From positions 6,448,001 through 6,512,000 of the forward strand of contig NZ_CP109435.1 in the NCBI RefSeq assembly GCF_036227125.1: 64,000 nucleotides of DNA, read 5' to 3'. Positions within the stretch are counted from its first letter, which is position 1. The number at the start of each line of letters is the position of its first letter. A program made the translations under genes and the position numbers. This document shows, piece after piece, positions 54,039 through 63,285 of this stretch. A model generated the notes under the pieces. The model was not told where the DNA came from. It was given only the letters and a program-made list of their open reading frames with translations, and made no database searches. Origin of the DNA: Streptomyces sp. NBC_01485 (GTDB lineage: Bacteria > Actinomycetota > Actinomycetes > Streptomycetales > Streptomycetaceae).

Positions 54039-55019
54039 TCAGCTCCTCGTCCGGTCGTCGCCCCACTGCTGTCCGGCGGGCAGGGCCGGGGGCGTGTCCG
54101 TGTGCGTGTCGGTGTCCGTGTGCGCGTGGTACTCCACCGACTCCGCGGTCAACTGCATGAACGCCTCCTCCAGCGAAGCCCGTTGGGGGCTCAGCTCGTG
54201 CAGCACGAGCTGGTGCTGCGCGGCGAGTTCCCCGATGCGCTCGGACTTGTCGCCGTCCACCTCCAGCACCCCGCTGCCCGACTCGGCGGCCGTGATCCCG
54301 GCGCCGTACAGCACGTCGAGCAGCCGCTCGCGCTGCGGGCTGCGGATACGGACGTACGACCGCGAGTTCTGCGCGATGAAGTCGGCCATGGAGGTGTCGG
54401 CGAGCAGCCGGCCCTGGCCGATGACGACGAGGTGGTCGGCGGTCAGCGCCATCTCGCTCATCAGGTGGGAGGAGACGAACACGGTCCGCCCCTGCGTCGC
54501 GAGGGACTTCATCAGGTTGCGGATCCAGTGGATGCCCTCGGGGTCGAGCCCGTTGACCGGCTCGTCGAACATCAGGATCCGGGGGTCGCCCAGCAGCGCG
54601 CCCGCGATGCCGAGCCGCTGCCCCATGCCCAGCGAGAACCCCTTCGCCTTCTTCCTCGCCACCGAGGTCAGCCCGACGGTGTCCAGCACCTCGTGCACCC
54701 GGCTGCGCGGGATGCCGTTGCTCTGCGCCAGGCACAGCAGGTGGTTGAAGGCGCTGCGCCCGCCGTGCATGGCCTTGGCGTCCAGCAGGGCGCCGATGTA
54801 CTTCAGCGGGTCCTTGAGCCGGTCGTAGTGCTGCCCGTCGATCCGCACGTCCCCGGCGGTCGGCCGGTCGAGGCCGAGCAGCATCCGCATGGTGGTGGAC
54901 TTGCCGGCGCCGTTGGGACCGAGGAAGCCCGTGACGATGCCGGGTCTGACGGTGAAGGTCAGGTTGTTCACCGCGAGCTTCTCGCCGTACCGCTTCGTCA
55001 GGCCCTCGAGCTCGATCAT
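54039..55019 (-). CDS. ABC transporter ATPase
   Basis: 326 residues. Walker A GPNGAGKSTT, signature FSLGMGQRLGIA, Walker B RILMFDEPVNGLDP and switch His in VSSHLMSEM; close to the 51784 ATPase along its whole first 300 residues, so the two gene pairs are tandem duplicates. The tail has alternating His/Thr/Asp (HAHTDTDTHTDT). The gene is intact, but its own permease is broken by a stop codon; it might serve the neighbouring permease. Confidence 0.94.
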   Translation of the reverse strand: MIELEGLTKRYGEKLAVNNLTFTVRPGIVTGFLGPNGAGKSTTMRMLLGLDRPTAGDVRIDGQHYDRLKDPLKYIGALLDAKAMHGGRSAFNHLLCLAQSNGIPRSRVHEVLDTVGLTSVARKKAKGFSLGMGQRLGIAGALLGDPRILMFDEPVNGLDPEGIHWIRNLMKSLATQGRTVFVSSHLMSEMALTADHLVVIGQGRLLADTSMADFIAQNSRSYVRIRSPQRERLLDVLYGAGITAAESGSGVLEVDGDKSERIGELAAQHQLVLHELSPQRASLEEAFMQLTAESVEYHAHTDTDTHTDTPPALPAGQQWGDDRTRS

Positions 55020-55039
55020 GCGGACACGCTAGAACGCGA

Positions 55040-55075
55040 CGAAGCCCCCTGCCACCGGAGTGACGGAGGGCTTCG
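55040..55075 (-). terminator. Terminator downstream of filP
   Basis: Inverted repeat CGAAGCCC (55040-55047) with GGGCTTCG (55068-55075), about 30 bp beyond the filP stop codon and just before the ABC ATPase gene. Confidence 0.65.
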
Positions 55076-55104
55076 CCGATGTTCGGTCGCCGCAGCGCCG
55101 GACC

Positions 55105-56043
55105 TTACCGGGACTGCTGCGCCGGGACCCCACGGGAGATCGGCTCGTCGTCCGTGGACGGCGCGCCGGCCGCGGCCACCGCGGCACCGGTCAGCGTGGC
55201 GAGCATCTCGCGGACGTTCGTGAGCTGCGCGTTGATCGAGTCGCGGCGGTTGGTGAGGGCCGCCAGCTCGCGCTCGGATTCCGAACGGATGCGGTCCGCC
55301 TTGGCGTTGGCGTCGGCCACGATGTCCTCGGCCTGGCGCTGCGCCGTCTCGACGGTCTGCCGGGCGCGACGCTCGGCGTCGGTGCGCAGCTTCTCGGCCT
55401 CCAGACGAAGCTGCTCCGCGCGGTGCTCGATCTCCGCGAGACGCTTCTCCGCCTTCTGCTGACGGGACGCGAGGTCGCGCTCCGACTGCTCGCGGCGCTT
55501 GGCGAGGTTGGTCTCGAAGTCGGCGGCGGCCTGCGCGGCCTTGGCGCGGGTCTCCTCGAAGAGCGCGTCGGCCTCCTCACGCTTCGACTGCGCGTCCTTC
55601 TGCGCCTCGGAACGCAGCTGCGACGCGTCGCTCTTGGCCTTCTCGACGATCCGAACGCCCTCGTCCTCGGACTTGGCCTTGCGCTCCGCAGCGAACGATT
55701 CCGCGTCGTTGCGCACCTGCTGGGCCGCCGACTCGGCGAGCTCGCGGTGCTGCTCGGACGCGCGACGGGCCTCCTCGCGCAGGTCCTTGGCCTCTTCCTC
55801 GGCGAGGCGGAGGATCTTCTCGACACGCGCGCCGAGACCGGCGTACGACGGCTCGGCGTCGCTTACCTGGGCCTGGGCGTTCTGCGTTTCGAGGTGGAGC
55901 TCCTCGATGCGCTTTTCCAGAGCAGTGATACGGGCCAGAGCGCTGTCACGGTCGGAGACGAGCTTCGAGATGCGTTCGTCCACCTGAGCGCGGTCGTACC
56001 CACGCCGCACAAGCTCGAAGCCGTAGGGGGAAGTGTCGCTCAT
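55105..56043 (-). CDS. filP: FilP, coiled-coil cytoskeletal protein
   Basis: 312 residues, nearly all heptad-like coiled coil. N-terminal YGFELVRRGYDRAQVDERI is the DivIVA-like motif. The rod (about 30-290) is rich in Glu, Ala, Arg and Gln. FilP of Streptomyces forms filaments behind hyphal tips and works with DivIVA and Scy in polar growth; scy lies directly upstream on the same strand. Name rests on sequence character plus this neighbourhood. Confidence 0.93.
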   Translation of the reverse strand: MSDTSPYGFELVRRGYDRAQVDERISKLVSDRDSALARITALEKRIEELHLETQNAQAQVSDAEPSYAGLGARVEKILRLAEEEAKDLREEARRASEQHRELAESAAQQVRNDAESFAAERKAKSEDEGVRIVEKAKSDASQLRSEAQKDAQSKREEADALFEETRAKAAQAAADFETNLAKRREQSERDLASRQQKAEKRLAEIEHRAEQLRLEAEKLRTDAERRARQTVETAQRQAEDIVADANAKADRIRSESERELAALTNRRDSINAQLTNVREMLATLTGAAVAAAGAPSTDDEPISRGVPAQQSR

Positions 56044-56226
56044 GGGGTTCCTGTCGAATGAGACCGGTGAGGTGATAGGTGGAATCCTAGGGGCCAGAGC
56101 GGTGTGTCATCGAGCGTATGCGTGTTTGATCTGGAGAATGACACCCCTTTTGGGTGGCTGAACGGCGGACCGCTTGCCAAATGTACGGTCAAAGGCCCGA
56201 GACTTTAACGCAATCCACACATTCCG

Positions 56227-59200
56227 CTAGCCGTCCGAGGACTTCCCACCCGATCGAGGGGATCCGATGGTGGCGCCCGCCTTGACGCCTCCGTCCTTGC
56301 CGCCGGCCGGGGCCTCGAACGACTCCAACGCCTCCAGCACGTCCTGGACACGGGAGATCTCGGCGTTGATGTCCTCGCGCCGGCGCACCAGGACCTCCAG
56401 CTCCCGCTTGCCCTCCTCGACCGTGCGCCGCGCCTCGCGGACCGCCTCGGCCTTGAGCTCCTCGGCCTCCCGCACCAGCGTCGACTTCTTCTGCTCGGCC
56501 TCCTTGAGCAGCCCCTCGGCCTTCTTCACGGCGGCGATACGGACCTTGCCCGCCTCGGAGTTGGCGTCCGACACCAGCTCCCTCGCCTTCGCCTGCGCCT
56601 TGGCGAGCTGCTCCTCGGACGCCTTGATGAGCGCGTCGCAGCGGTCGCCGGTCGACTTCATCGTCTCGGCGGCCTCCCGGCGGGCCCGCTCGTGCAGCGC
56701 CTCGATCTCACGGGTGATGCGGTCGCGCAGTTCCTCGGACCGCTCCCTTATCGCGGTCGCGTCCCGGCGGGCGCCGATCAGCAGCTCGTCCGCGTCCGTA
56801 CGGGCCTTCTCCACGCGGGAGTTGCCCTCCACGGTCGCCTCGGAGACGACCCGGTCGGCTTCGCTGCGGGCCGCGCCGACCATCGAGTCGGCCTGCGCCT
56901 CCGCGTCCGCGGTGGTCTTCTGCGCCTGCGTCTGCGCCTCGGTGAGCAGCTTGTCGGCCTCGGCGGCGGTCTCCGTGATGAGGGTGTCGACCTGCTCGGC
57001 CGCCTCGGAGCGCCGCTTGTTGGCCTCCTTGCGGGCCTCGTCCAGCGTCGAGTCGGCCTCGTCGCGGGCGACGCTCATCAGCCGGTCGGCCTCCGCTGCC
57101 GCCTCCGCCTTGAAGCGGTCGGCCTCGGTGCGGATCCGCTCGGCGTGCTGCTGCGCGGAACCCACCGTCCCGGCGGCCTCGGCGCGCAGCCGCTCCGCGT
57201 CCCCGGAGGCGTCCGCGATCAGCTTCTCCGCCTTGGCGACCGACTCGGCGCGCAGCCGCTCGGCCTCCGTGACCGTCTCCGTCTGGAGCCGCTCCGCCTC
57301 GCTGCGGGCCTCGGTGATGAGGGTGTCGGCCTGGGTCGCCGCGTCCGAGCGGATGCGGTTGGCGTCGTCGCGGGAGTCCGCCCGGGTGCGCGACGCGTCC
57401 TGCTCGGCCTGCGCGATGGTGTCCGAGGCCTCGGTGCGCACCCGCTGGGCGTGCGCGGACGCATCCGAGCGCAGCCGCTCCGCGTCCGCGATCGCCTCGC
57501 CCACGGTCCGCTCGGCCAGCGCCTGCGCGGCGTCCGCCGCGTCGCTCGCCTCGCGACGGAGCCGGCCCGCGTCCTCGGCGGCCCGCTCCCGCTCGGCGTA
57601 GGCGTCGGAGCGGACCCGGTCCGCCTCCTGCTCGGCCTCGCGCCGGGCACGGTCCGCCGCGTGCTCGGCGGCCGACCGCAGTCCGGTGATCTCGTCCTGC
57701 GCCTGCTCGTGCAGCCCGGCCACGGAGTCCCGTACCTGCTGCGCGTGCTGTTCGGCCGCCGACACCATCTCGGTGGCCCGCCGGTCCGCCTCCTCGACCA
57801 GCCGGACGGCCTCGCCCTGCGCCTCCTCCACCCGCCTGCGCGCCGAGGCGAGCAGCTCCTCGCTCTGCTCGCGGGCCCGCTCGCGCTCCTGGTCGGCCTC
57901 CTGGCGGGCGGAACCGAGGGTCTCCTCGGCCTCGCGACGGCGCCGCAGCGCCTCCTCCTGGGCGGCGGCCAGCGTCTCGGACGCCTCGGCGGACAGCCGC
58001 TCGGCCGCGGCCTGCGCCTCCGCGCGCACCCGGTCGGCGGTGTCCTGCGCCTCGGTCCTGAGCCGCTCGGCCTCGGCGGCGGCCTCCGACCGCAGCCGGA
58101 CGGCGACGTTCTCGCCCTCGGCGCGTGAGGCGGACGCGTCGGCGGCGGCCTCGGTGCGCAGCCGGTCGGCCTCGTCGGCCGCCTGCTGCTGGAGCGTACG
58201 GATCCGCTCCGCGGCCTCCGAGCGCAGCCGGTCGTTCTCGTCGGCGGCCTCGCGGCGGATCCGCGCGGCCTCCTCCCGGGCGTCGGCCAGCGCCTGCTCG
58301 GCGGAGACGAGCCGGGACTCCGCCTCGGCGTGCAGCCGGTTCAGCTCCTCGGAGGCCTCCGCCTGCCGGGACTCGATCGCACGCTCGGCGTCCTCGCGCA
58401 GCTCGCGGGCGGCCTGCTCGGCGTTCGAGGTGATGGTCTCGGCCAGCTCCACCGCCTCGTCGCGCTGGCGCTCGGCCTCGGCGCGGGTGCGCTCCAGGGT
58501 CTCCTCGGCCTGCCGGCGCAGCGTGGTGGCGCGCTCGATGGCCTCGGTGCGCACCTTCTCGCTGTCCGAGGTGGCCTTCTGGCGCAGCTCGTCCGCGTCG
58601 GCCCGCGCCTTGGACAGCAGCTCCTCGGCGGTCCTGGCCGCCTCCTCGATCTGCTGGACGGCCTCCCGGCGGGCCTCCGCGCGGATCTTCTCGCCCTCGG
58701 CGACCGCGTCGGCGCGCAACTGCTCGGCCTCGCCGCGCAGCCGGCGGGCCTCCTCCTGCAGTTCGACCGTCTTGGCGCGGTACTCCTTGGTGTCGTCCTT
58801 CGCCGAGCCCTTGAGCTGCTCGGCGATGTCGTGCGCCTCGGCGCGCAGCCGGTCCGCCTCGGTCTCCGCCTCACGACGGATCCGCTCGGCCTCCTCGGCG
58901 GCGGCCTTGGTGGTGTTCTGCGCGTCCTCCTGCGCCTTGTCGAGGACGTCCTCGGCGGTCTTCGCCGCCTTCGACAGCTGGGTCGCGCTCTCCTCGGCGG
59001 TGAGCGTGCGGGCCTTCTCGGAGGCCTCCGCGACGATCTTCTCGGCCTCGGCGCGCGCGTCGGCGACGACCTGTTCGGCGTCCGCCTTGGTGGTATCGGC
59101 CTCCTTGGTGGCCTCGGTGACCAGCCGGGCGACCTGCTCCTTCGCCGTACGGGTGCGCTGCTCGTTGGCCGACTCGGCGCCGGCGAGGGCCTTCGACGCG

Positions 59201-60075
59201 GCGTCCCTGGCCTCGGTGAGCACCTTGTCGGCCTCGGCCTGCGCCTTGCGCAGCGCCTCCTCGGCCTCCGACATGCGCTGCTCGGCGGCGCGGCTCAGCT
59301 CACCGGCCTGGCGGCGGGCCGCGTCGGACTCCGTGGCGGTGGAGTTGCGGAGCTGCTCGGCGTGGTCGTTGGCCTCCTGGGCCTGGCTGGAGGCCGCGTT
59401 CAGCATCCGCTCGGTGTCCGTGCGGGCGCGCAGCAGGAGCTGCTCGGCCTCCGCGCGGGCCGCCTCGGCGTCGGCCTGGAGGCGCTGGCGGGCCTCCGTG
59501 GCGACCCGCTCGGCCTCGGCGCGCGCGGCCGACAGGGACTGCTCGGCCTCGGCCCGCGACTCGTCGAGCAGCCGGCGCGCCTGCGCCTCGGTGCGGGCCC
59601 GCAACTGCTCGGCCCACGCCACGTTCTCGTTGACGTGCGACTCGACGTTCTGCCGGCGCTCGGCCAGCTCCTGGTCGAGCTGCTGCCGCCGGGTGACCGC
59701 CTCCTGGTGCAGCTCCGCCTGGAGGCGGGCCGCCTGCTCGGCGTGCTCCTGGAGGATCCGCTGCGTCTGCGACCGGGCCTGGCTGAGCTCGCGCTCGGCG
59801 TCCTGCCGCAGCTGGTCGGCCTGCATCTGCGCGTTGCGCAGCATCTGCTCGGCCTGGTACCCGATGTCGCCGCCGTCGAAGGCGGGCCGGGACATGATGG
59901 TGCGCCGCGCCTCGTGCAACTTGGCGCGCAGCACCTCGACCTGGTAGCCGAGGTCCTCGGCGTGCTGAATCGCCTTTTCCCGCTCGGTCTTCAGCCGCTT
60001 CATCTCGGCTTCGAACCGAGTCAGGTGGTCGACGTCAGCCGCCGGTTCCCGCTCCTGGCTCTCGTAGCCCCGCAC
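56227..60075 (-). CDS. scy: Scy, giant coiled-coil polarisome scaffold
   Basis: 1282 residues, similar in size to the S. coelicolor protein. After LTRFEAEMKRLKTEREKAIQ and a short DivIVA-like start, almost the whole length is a periodic coiled coil of EAERL/RAEAxAxA-type repeats (about 150 to 1200). Scy gathers DivIVA and FilP at tips and sets new branch sites. GTG start at 60075. It is followed by filP 183 bp downstream. The Ala/Glu/Arg-only composition causes long open frames on the other strand, which are not genes. Confidence 0.95.
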   Translation of the reverse strand: MRGYESQEREPAADVDHLTRFEAEMKRLKTEREKAIQHAEDLGYQVEVLRAKLHEARRTIMSRPAFDGGDIGYQAEQMLRNAQMQADQLRQDAERELSQARSQTQRILQEHAEQAARLQAELHQEAVTRRQQLDQELAERRQNVESHVNENVAWAEQLRARTEAQARRLLDESRAEAEQSLSAARAEAERVATEARQRLQADAEAARAEAEQLLLRARTDTERMLNAASSQAQEANDHAEQLRNSTATESDAARRQAGELSRAAEQRMSEAEEALRKAQAEADKVLTEARDAASKALAGAESANEQRTRTAKEQVARLVTEATKEADTTKADAEQVVADARAEAEKIVAEASEKARTLTAEESATQLSKAAKTAEDVLDKAQEDAQNTTKAAAEEAERIRREAETEADRLRAEAHDIAEQLKGSAKDDTKEYRAKTVELQEEARRLRGEAEQLRADAVAEGEKIRAEARREAVQQIEEAARTAEELLSKARADADELRQKATSDSEKVRTEAIERATTLRRQAEETLERTRAEAERQRDEAVELAETITSNAEQAARELREDAERAIESRQAEASEELNRLHAEAESRLVSAEQALADAREEAARIRREAADENDRLRSEAAERIRTLQQQAADEADRLRTEAAADASASRAEGENVAVRLRSEAAAEAERLRTEAQDTADRVRAEAQAAAERLSAEASETLAAAQEEALRRRREAEETLGSARQEADQERERAREQSEELLASARRRVEEAQGEAVRLVEEADRRATEMVSAAEQHAQQVRDSVAGLHEQAQDEITGLRSAAEHAADRARREAEQEADRVRSDAYAERERAAEDAGRLRREASDAADAAQALAERTVGEAIADAERLRSDASAHAQRVRTEASDTIAQAEQDASRTRADSRDDANRIRSDAATQADTLITEARSEAERLQTETVTEAERLRAESVAKAEKLIADASGDAERLRAEAAGTVGSAQQHAERIRTEADRFKAEAAAEADRLMSVARDEADSTLDEARKEANKRRSEAAEQVDTLITETAAEADKLLTEAQTQAQKTTADAEAQADSMVGAARSEADRVVSEATVEGNSRVEKARTDADELLIGARRDATAIRERSEELRDRITREIEALHERARREAAETMKSTGDRCDALIKASEEQLAKAQAKARELVSDANSEAGKVRIAAVKKAEGLLKEAEQKKSTLVREAEELKAEAVREARRTVEEGKRELEVLVRRREDINAEISRVQDVLEALESFEAPAGGKDGGVKAGATIGSPRSGGKSSDG

Positions 60076-60307
60076 TGCGCGGTCCCATCCGTCCCTGGTC
60101 GCAAGCTTCCCGAACGAGCTCCGTCCGTCCGCCGGACGGGGCTCCCGGGGAATGGTGTCAGATCAACGACGGAGCATGGGCTGCTGCCCCGACGCTCGTC
60201 CCCCGAAACCCGGACCCCGGCTGCGTCCCGCCGCCGTACGGCAGGACCGGGTCGCCCCGGTGTGAGCGGCGACCGCCCCCAACCCTACCGGCCCATATGT
60301 ACGTGGG

Positions 60308-60748
60308 TCAGTGCTCAGGTGACTCAACAGCGGCCGATGTGACCAGTTCTGTCAGTACTCCGTGGCAATCCTTCGGGTGCAGGAAGGTGATTCGTGACCC
60401 CATGGAGCCGCGCCGGGGCTCTTCGTACAGAACGCGTACGCCCTTGGCGCGGATGTCCGCGGACTCGGCGTCCACATCCGCCGTACCGAAAGCGATGTGG
60501 TGCACCCCCTCGCCGTTCTTCGCGAGCCACTTCCCGACGGCCGAGTCCTCCCGCGTCGGCTCGAGAAGCTGCAGGTACGAGGCCCCGCCGTCGGAGGTGT
60601 CGTTGATCTTGAGCATGGCCTCGCGCACGCCCTGCTCCTCGTTGACCTCGGAGTGGTACACCTCGAAGCCGTAGGTGGCACGGTAGAACTCGACGGTCGC
60701 GTCGAGGTCGTGGCAGGCGATCCCGATGTGGTCGATTCGCGTCAGCAT
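60308..60748 (-). CDS. mce: Methylmalonyl-CoA epimerase
   Basis: 146 residues of the glyoxalase/VOC fold. It interconverts (R)- and (S)-methylmalonyl-CoA. Metal ligands are visible: His in IDHIGIACHD, His in GEGVHHIAFG, and Glu in GVLTEL near the end. The divergent thiolase and meaB 150 bp away fit ethylmalonyl/methylmalonyl-CoA metabolism, a source of polyketide building blocks in Streptomyces. Confidence 0.95.
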   Translation of the reverse strand: MLTRIDHIGIACHDLDATVEFYRATYGFEVYHSEVNEEQGVREAMLKINDTSDGGASYLQLLEPTREDSAVGKWLAKNGEGVHHIAFGTADVDAESADIRAKGVRVLYEEPRRGSMGSRITFLHPKDCHGVLTELVTSAAVESPEH

Positions 60749-60900
60749 GGAGTCAGTGCACCGCCTGGGAGGTGGTTACGCAACGTGCGCGCGATCACAC
60801 TGGCGGCCCGGTGACGGCACGGAGTGCCACTCAGTACATTCGAAGTAAACCCTCGTTCACTCCTCGGCCCGTACAGGGCCGGTAAGGGGAATCGCAGCTC

Positions 60901-62112
60901 ATGACTGGATCGACTGCTTCCAACGGCACGACCTCGGTGATCGTCGCGGGCGCGCGTACGCCCATGGGACGGCTGCTGGGCTCCCTGAAGTCCTTCTCCG
61001 GAGCCGACCTCGGCGGCTTCGCGATCAAGGCCGCCCTCGACCGTGCCGGGATCGGCGGCGACCAGGTGCAGTACGTGATCATGGGCCAGGTGCTCCAGGC
61101 CGGCGCGGGCCAGATCCCGGCCCGCCAGGCGGCCGTGAAGGCCGGCATCCCGATGAGCGTCCCGGCGCTCACCGTCAACAAGGTGTGCCTGTCCGGCCTC
61201 GACGCGATCGCGCTGGCCGACCAGCTGATCCGGGCCGGCGAGTTCGACATCGTGGTGGCCGGCGGCCAGGAGTCCATGACCAACGCCCCCCACCTGCTGC
61301 CCAAGTCCCGCGAGGGCTTCAAGTACGGCGCGATCGAGATGCTCGACGCGATGGCGTACGACGGTCTCACCGACGCCTTCGAGAACATCGCCATGGGCGA
61401 GTCCACGGAGAAGCACAACACCCGGCTGGGCATCGCCCGTCCGGAGCAGGACGAGATCGCCGCCCTCTCCCACCAGCGCGCCGCCGCCGCCCAGAAGAAC
61501 GGCGTCTTCGAGGCCGAGATCACCCCGGTCGAGATCCCGCAGCGCAAGGGCGAGCCGGTCGTCTTCAGCAAGGACGAGGGCATCCGCGCCGACACCACCG
61601 CGGAGTCCCTGGGCAAGCTCCGCCCGGCGTTCACGAAGGACGGCACGATCACCGCGGGCACGTCCTCGCAGATCTCCGACGGCGCGGCGGCCGTCGTCGT
61701 GATGAGCAAGGCCAAGGCCGAGGAGCTGGGCCTCGCGTGGATCGCCGAGATCGGCGCCCACGGCAATGTGGCCGGCCCGGACAACTCGCTCCAGTCCCAG
61801 CCCTCCAACGCCATCCTGCACGCCCTGAAGAAGGACGGCCTGGAGGTCTCCGACCTGGACCTGGTCGAGATCAACGAGGCCTTCGCCGCCGTCGCCGTGC
61901 AGTCAATGAAGGACCTCGGCGTGTCCACGGAAAAGGTGAACGTCAACGGTGGCGCCATCGCCCTGGGCCACCCGATCGGCATGTCCGGCGCCCGGCTGGT
62001 CCTCCACCTGGCCCTGGAGCTCAGGCGGCGGGGCGGCGGCGTCGGCGCGGCGGCGCTGTGCGGCGGCGGCGGCCAGGGCGACGCGCTGATCGTGCGGGTA
62101 CCCAAGGCCTGA
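60901..62112 (+). CDS. Acetyl-CoA C-acetyltransferase (thiolase)
   Basis: 403 residues. Condenses or splits acetoacetyl-CoA. Catalytic Cys in TVNKVCLSGLDAIA (about residue 97), His in GGAIALGHPIGMSGARL (about residue 355), and the second Cys in AALCGGGGQGDA. NEAFAAVAV is present. Probably provides acetoacetyl-CoA for the ethylmalonyl-CoA route or butyrate metabolism. meaB follows after 36 bp. Confidence 0.96.
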   Translation: MTGSTASNGTTSVIVAGARTPMGRLLGSLKSFSGADLGGFAIKAALDRAGIGGDQVQYVIMGQVLQAGAGQIPARQAAVKAGIPMSVPALTVNKVCLSGLDAIALADQLIRAGEFDIVVAGGQESMTNAPHLLPKSREGFKYGAIEMLDAMAYDGLTDAFENIAMGESTEKHNTRLGIARPEQDEIAALSHQRAAAAQKNGVFEAEITPVEIPQRKGEPVVFSKDEGIRADTTAESLGKLRPAFTKDGTITAGTSSQISDGAAAVVVMSKAKAEELGLAWIAEIGAHGNVAGPDNSLQSQPSNAILHALKKDGLEVSDLDLVEINEAFAAVAVQSMKDLGVSTEKVNVNGGAIALGHPIGMSGARLVLHLALELRRRGGGVGAAALCGGGGQGDALIVRVPKA

Positions 62113-62148
62113 ACCTGTCGTACGTACGGATCCAGGAACGGAGCTGTG

Positions 62149-63105
62149 ATGCAGGACGTCGCCTCGCTGGTCGCCCAGGCCAGGGAAGGCCGGCCGCGGG
62201 CCGTGGCCCGGCTGATCTCCCTGGTGGAGGGGGCGTCCCCGCAGCTCAGGGAGGTCATGGCGGCCCTGGCCCCGCTCGCCGGCAACGCGTACGTGGTCGG
62301 CCTGACGGGCTCGCCCGGCGTCGGCAAGTCCACGTCGACCTCCGCGCTGGTCACGGCGTACCGCAAGCAGGGCAGGCGGGTCGGCGTCCTGGCCGTCGAC
62401 CCGTCGTCGCCGTTCTCCGGCGGCGCCCTGCTCGGCGACCGCGTCCGGATGTCCGAGCACGCCTCCGACCCCGGCGTCTACATCCGTTCCATGGCCACCC
62501 GCGGCCACCTCGGCGGCCTCGCCTGGTCGGCCCCGCAGGCGATCCGCGTGCTGGACGCGGCGGGCTGCGACGTGATCCTGGTCGAGACGGTCGGCGTCGG
62601 CCAGTCGGAGGTCGAGATCGCCTCCCAGGCCGACACCAGCGTGGTGCTGCTGGCCCCGGGCATGGGGGACGGCATCCAGGCGGCCAAGGCGGGCATCCTG
62701 GAGATCGGCGACGTCTACGTCGTCAACAAGGCCGACCGGGACGGCGCCGACTCCACCGCCCGCGAACTGAACCACATGCTCGGCCTCGGCGAGGCCCGCC
62801 GCCCCGGCGCCTGGCGCCCGCCGATCATCAAGACCGTCGCCTCGAAGGCGGAGGGCATCGACGAACTCGTCGAGGCGCTGGACAAGCACCGCGCGTGGAT
62901 GGACGAGCACGGCGTCCGCGCCGAGCGCCGCCGCTCCCGCGCGGCCCGCGAGGTCGAGACGATCGCCGTCACCACCCTGCGCGAACGCATCGCCGACCTC
63001 CACGGCGACCGCCGCCTCACCACCCTCGCGGACCGCATCACCACCGGCGAACTGGACCCCTACAGCGCCGCCGACGAACTGGTGGCGGGGCTCACGGAGG
63101 GGTGA
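62149..63105 (+). CDS. meaB: MeaB, G-protein chaperone of methylmalonyl-CoA mutase
   Basis: 318 residues. GTPase that loads and protects coenzyme B12 in methylmalonyl-CoA mutase. P-loop GSPGVGKSTSTSAL, switch VDPSSPFSGGALLGDRVRM, VETVGVGQSE, and NKADRDGAD. The C-terminal dimer arm has LYRIADLHGDRRL-like sequence (RIADLHGDRR). ATG at 62149 has CGGAG 5 bases upstream; a GTG at 62146 is too close to it. Confidence 0.96.
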   Translation: MQDVASLVAQAREGRPRAVARLISLVEGASPQLREVMAALAPLAGNAYVVGLTGSPGVGKSTSTSALVTAYRKQGRRVGVLAVDPSSPFSGGALLGDRVRMSEHASDPGVYIRSMATRGHLGGLAWSAPQAIRVLDAAGCDVILVETVGVGQSEVEIASQADTSVVLLAPGMGDGIQAAKAGILEIGDVYVVNKADRDGADSTARELNHMLGLGEARRPGAWRPPIIKTVASKAEGIDELVEALDKHRAWMDEHGVRAERRRSRAAREVETIAVTTLRERIADLHGDRRLTTLADRITTGELDPYSAADELVAGLTEG

Positions 63106-63285
63106 GCCCCGCGCGGCGGAAAACGCGTGGTCGGCCATCGGGCCGCGCTGGTACGTTCACTCCCGTGTTCCTCCTCTTGGCATAGGGCCCGTCCCGGCCC
63201 GTGACCGGTGAGCGGCGGTCGGCCGCGCCGGTCGCGGCGATACGGCGACCCCTTTTCCGCTCCGCCATGAGTCGAGGAACTCCTC

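Noticed and set aside
56267..60342. Very long plus-strand open frames opposite scy
   Set aside because: They mirror the Ala/Glu/Arg codon pattern of the coiled coil and consist of Ser/Ala/Arg strings without domains.
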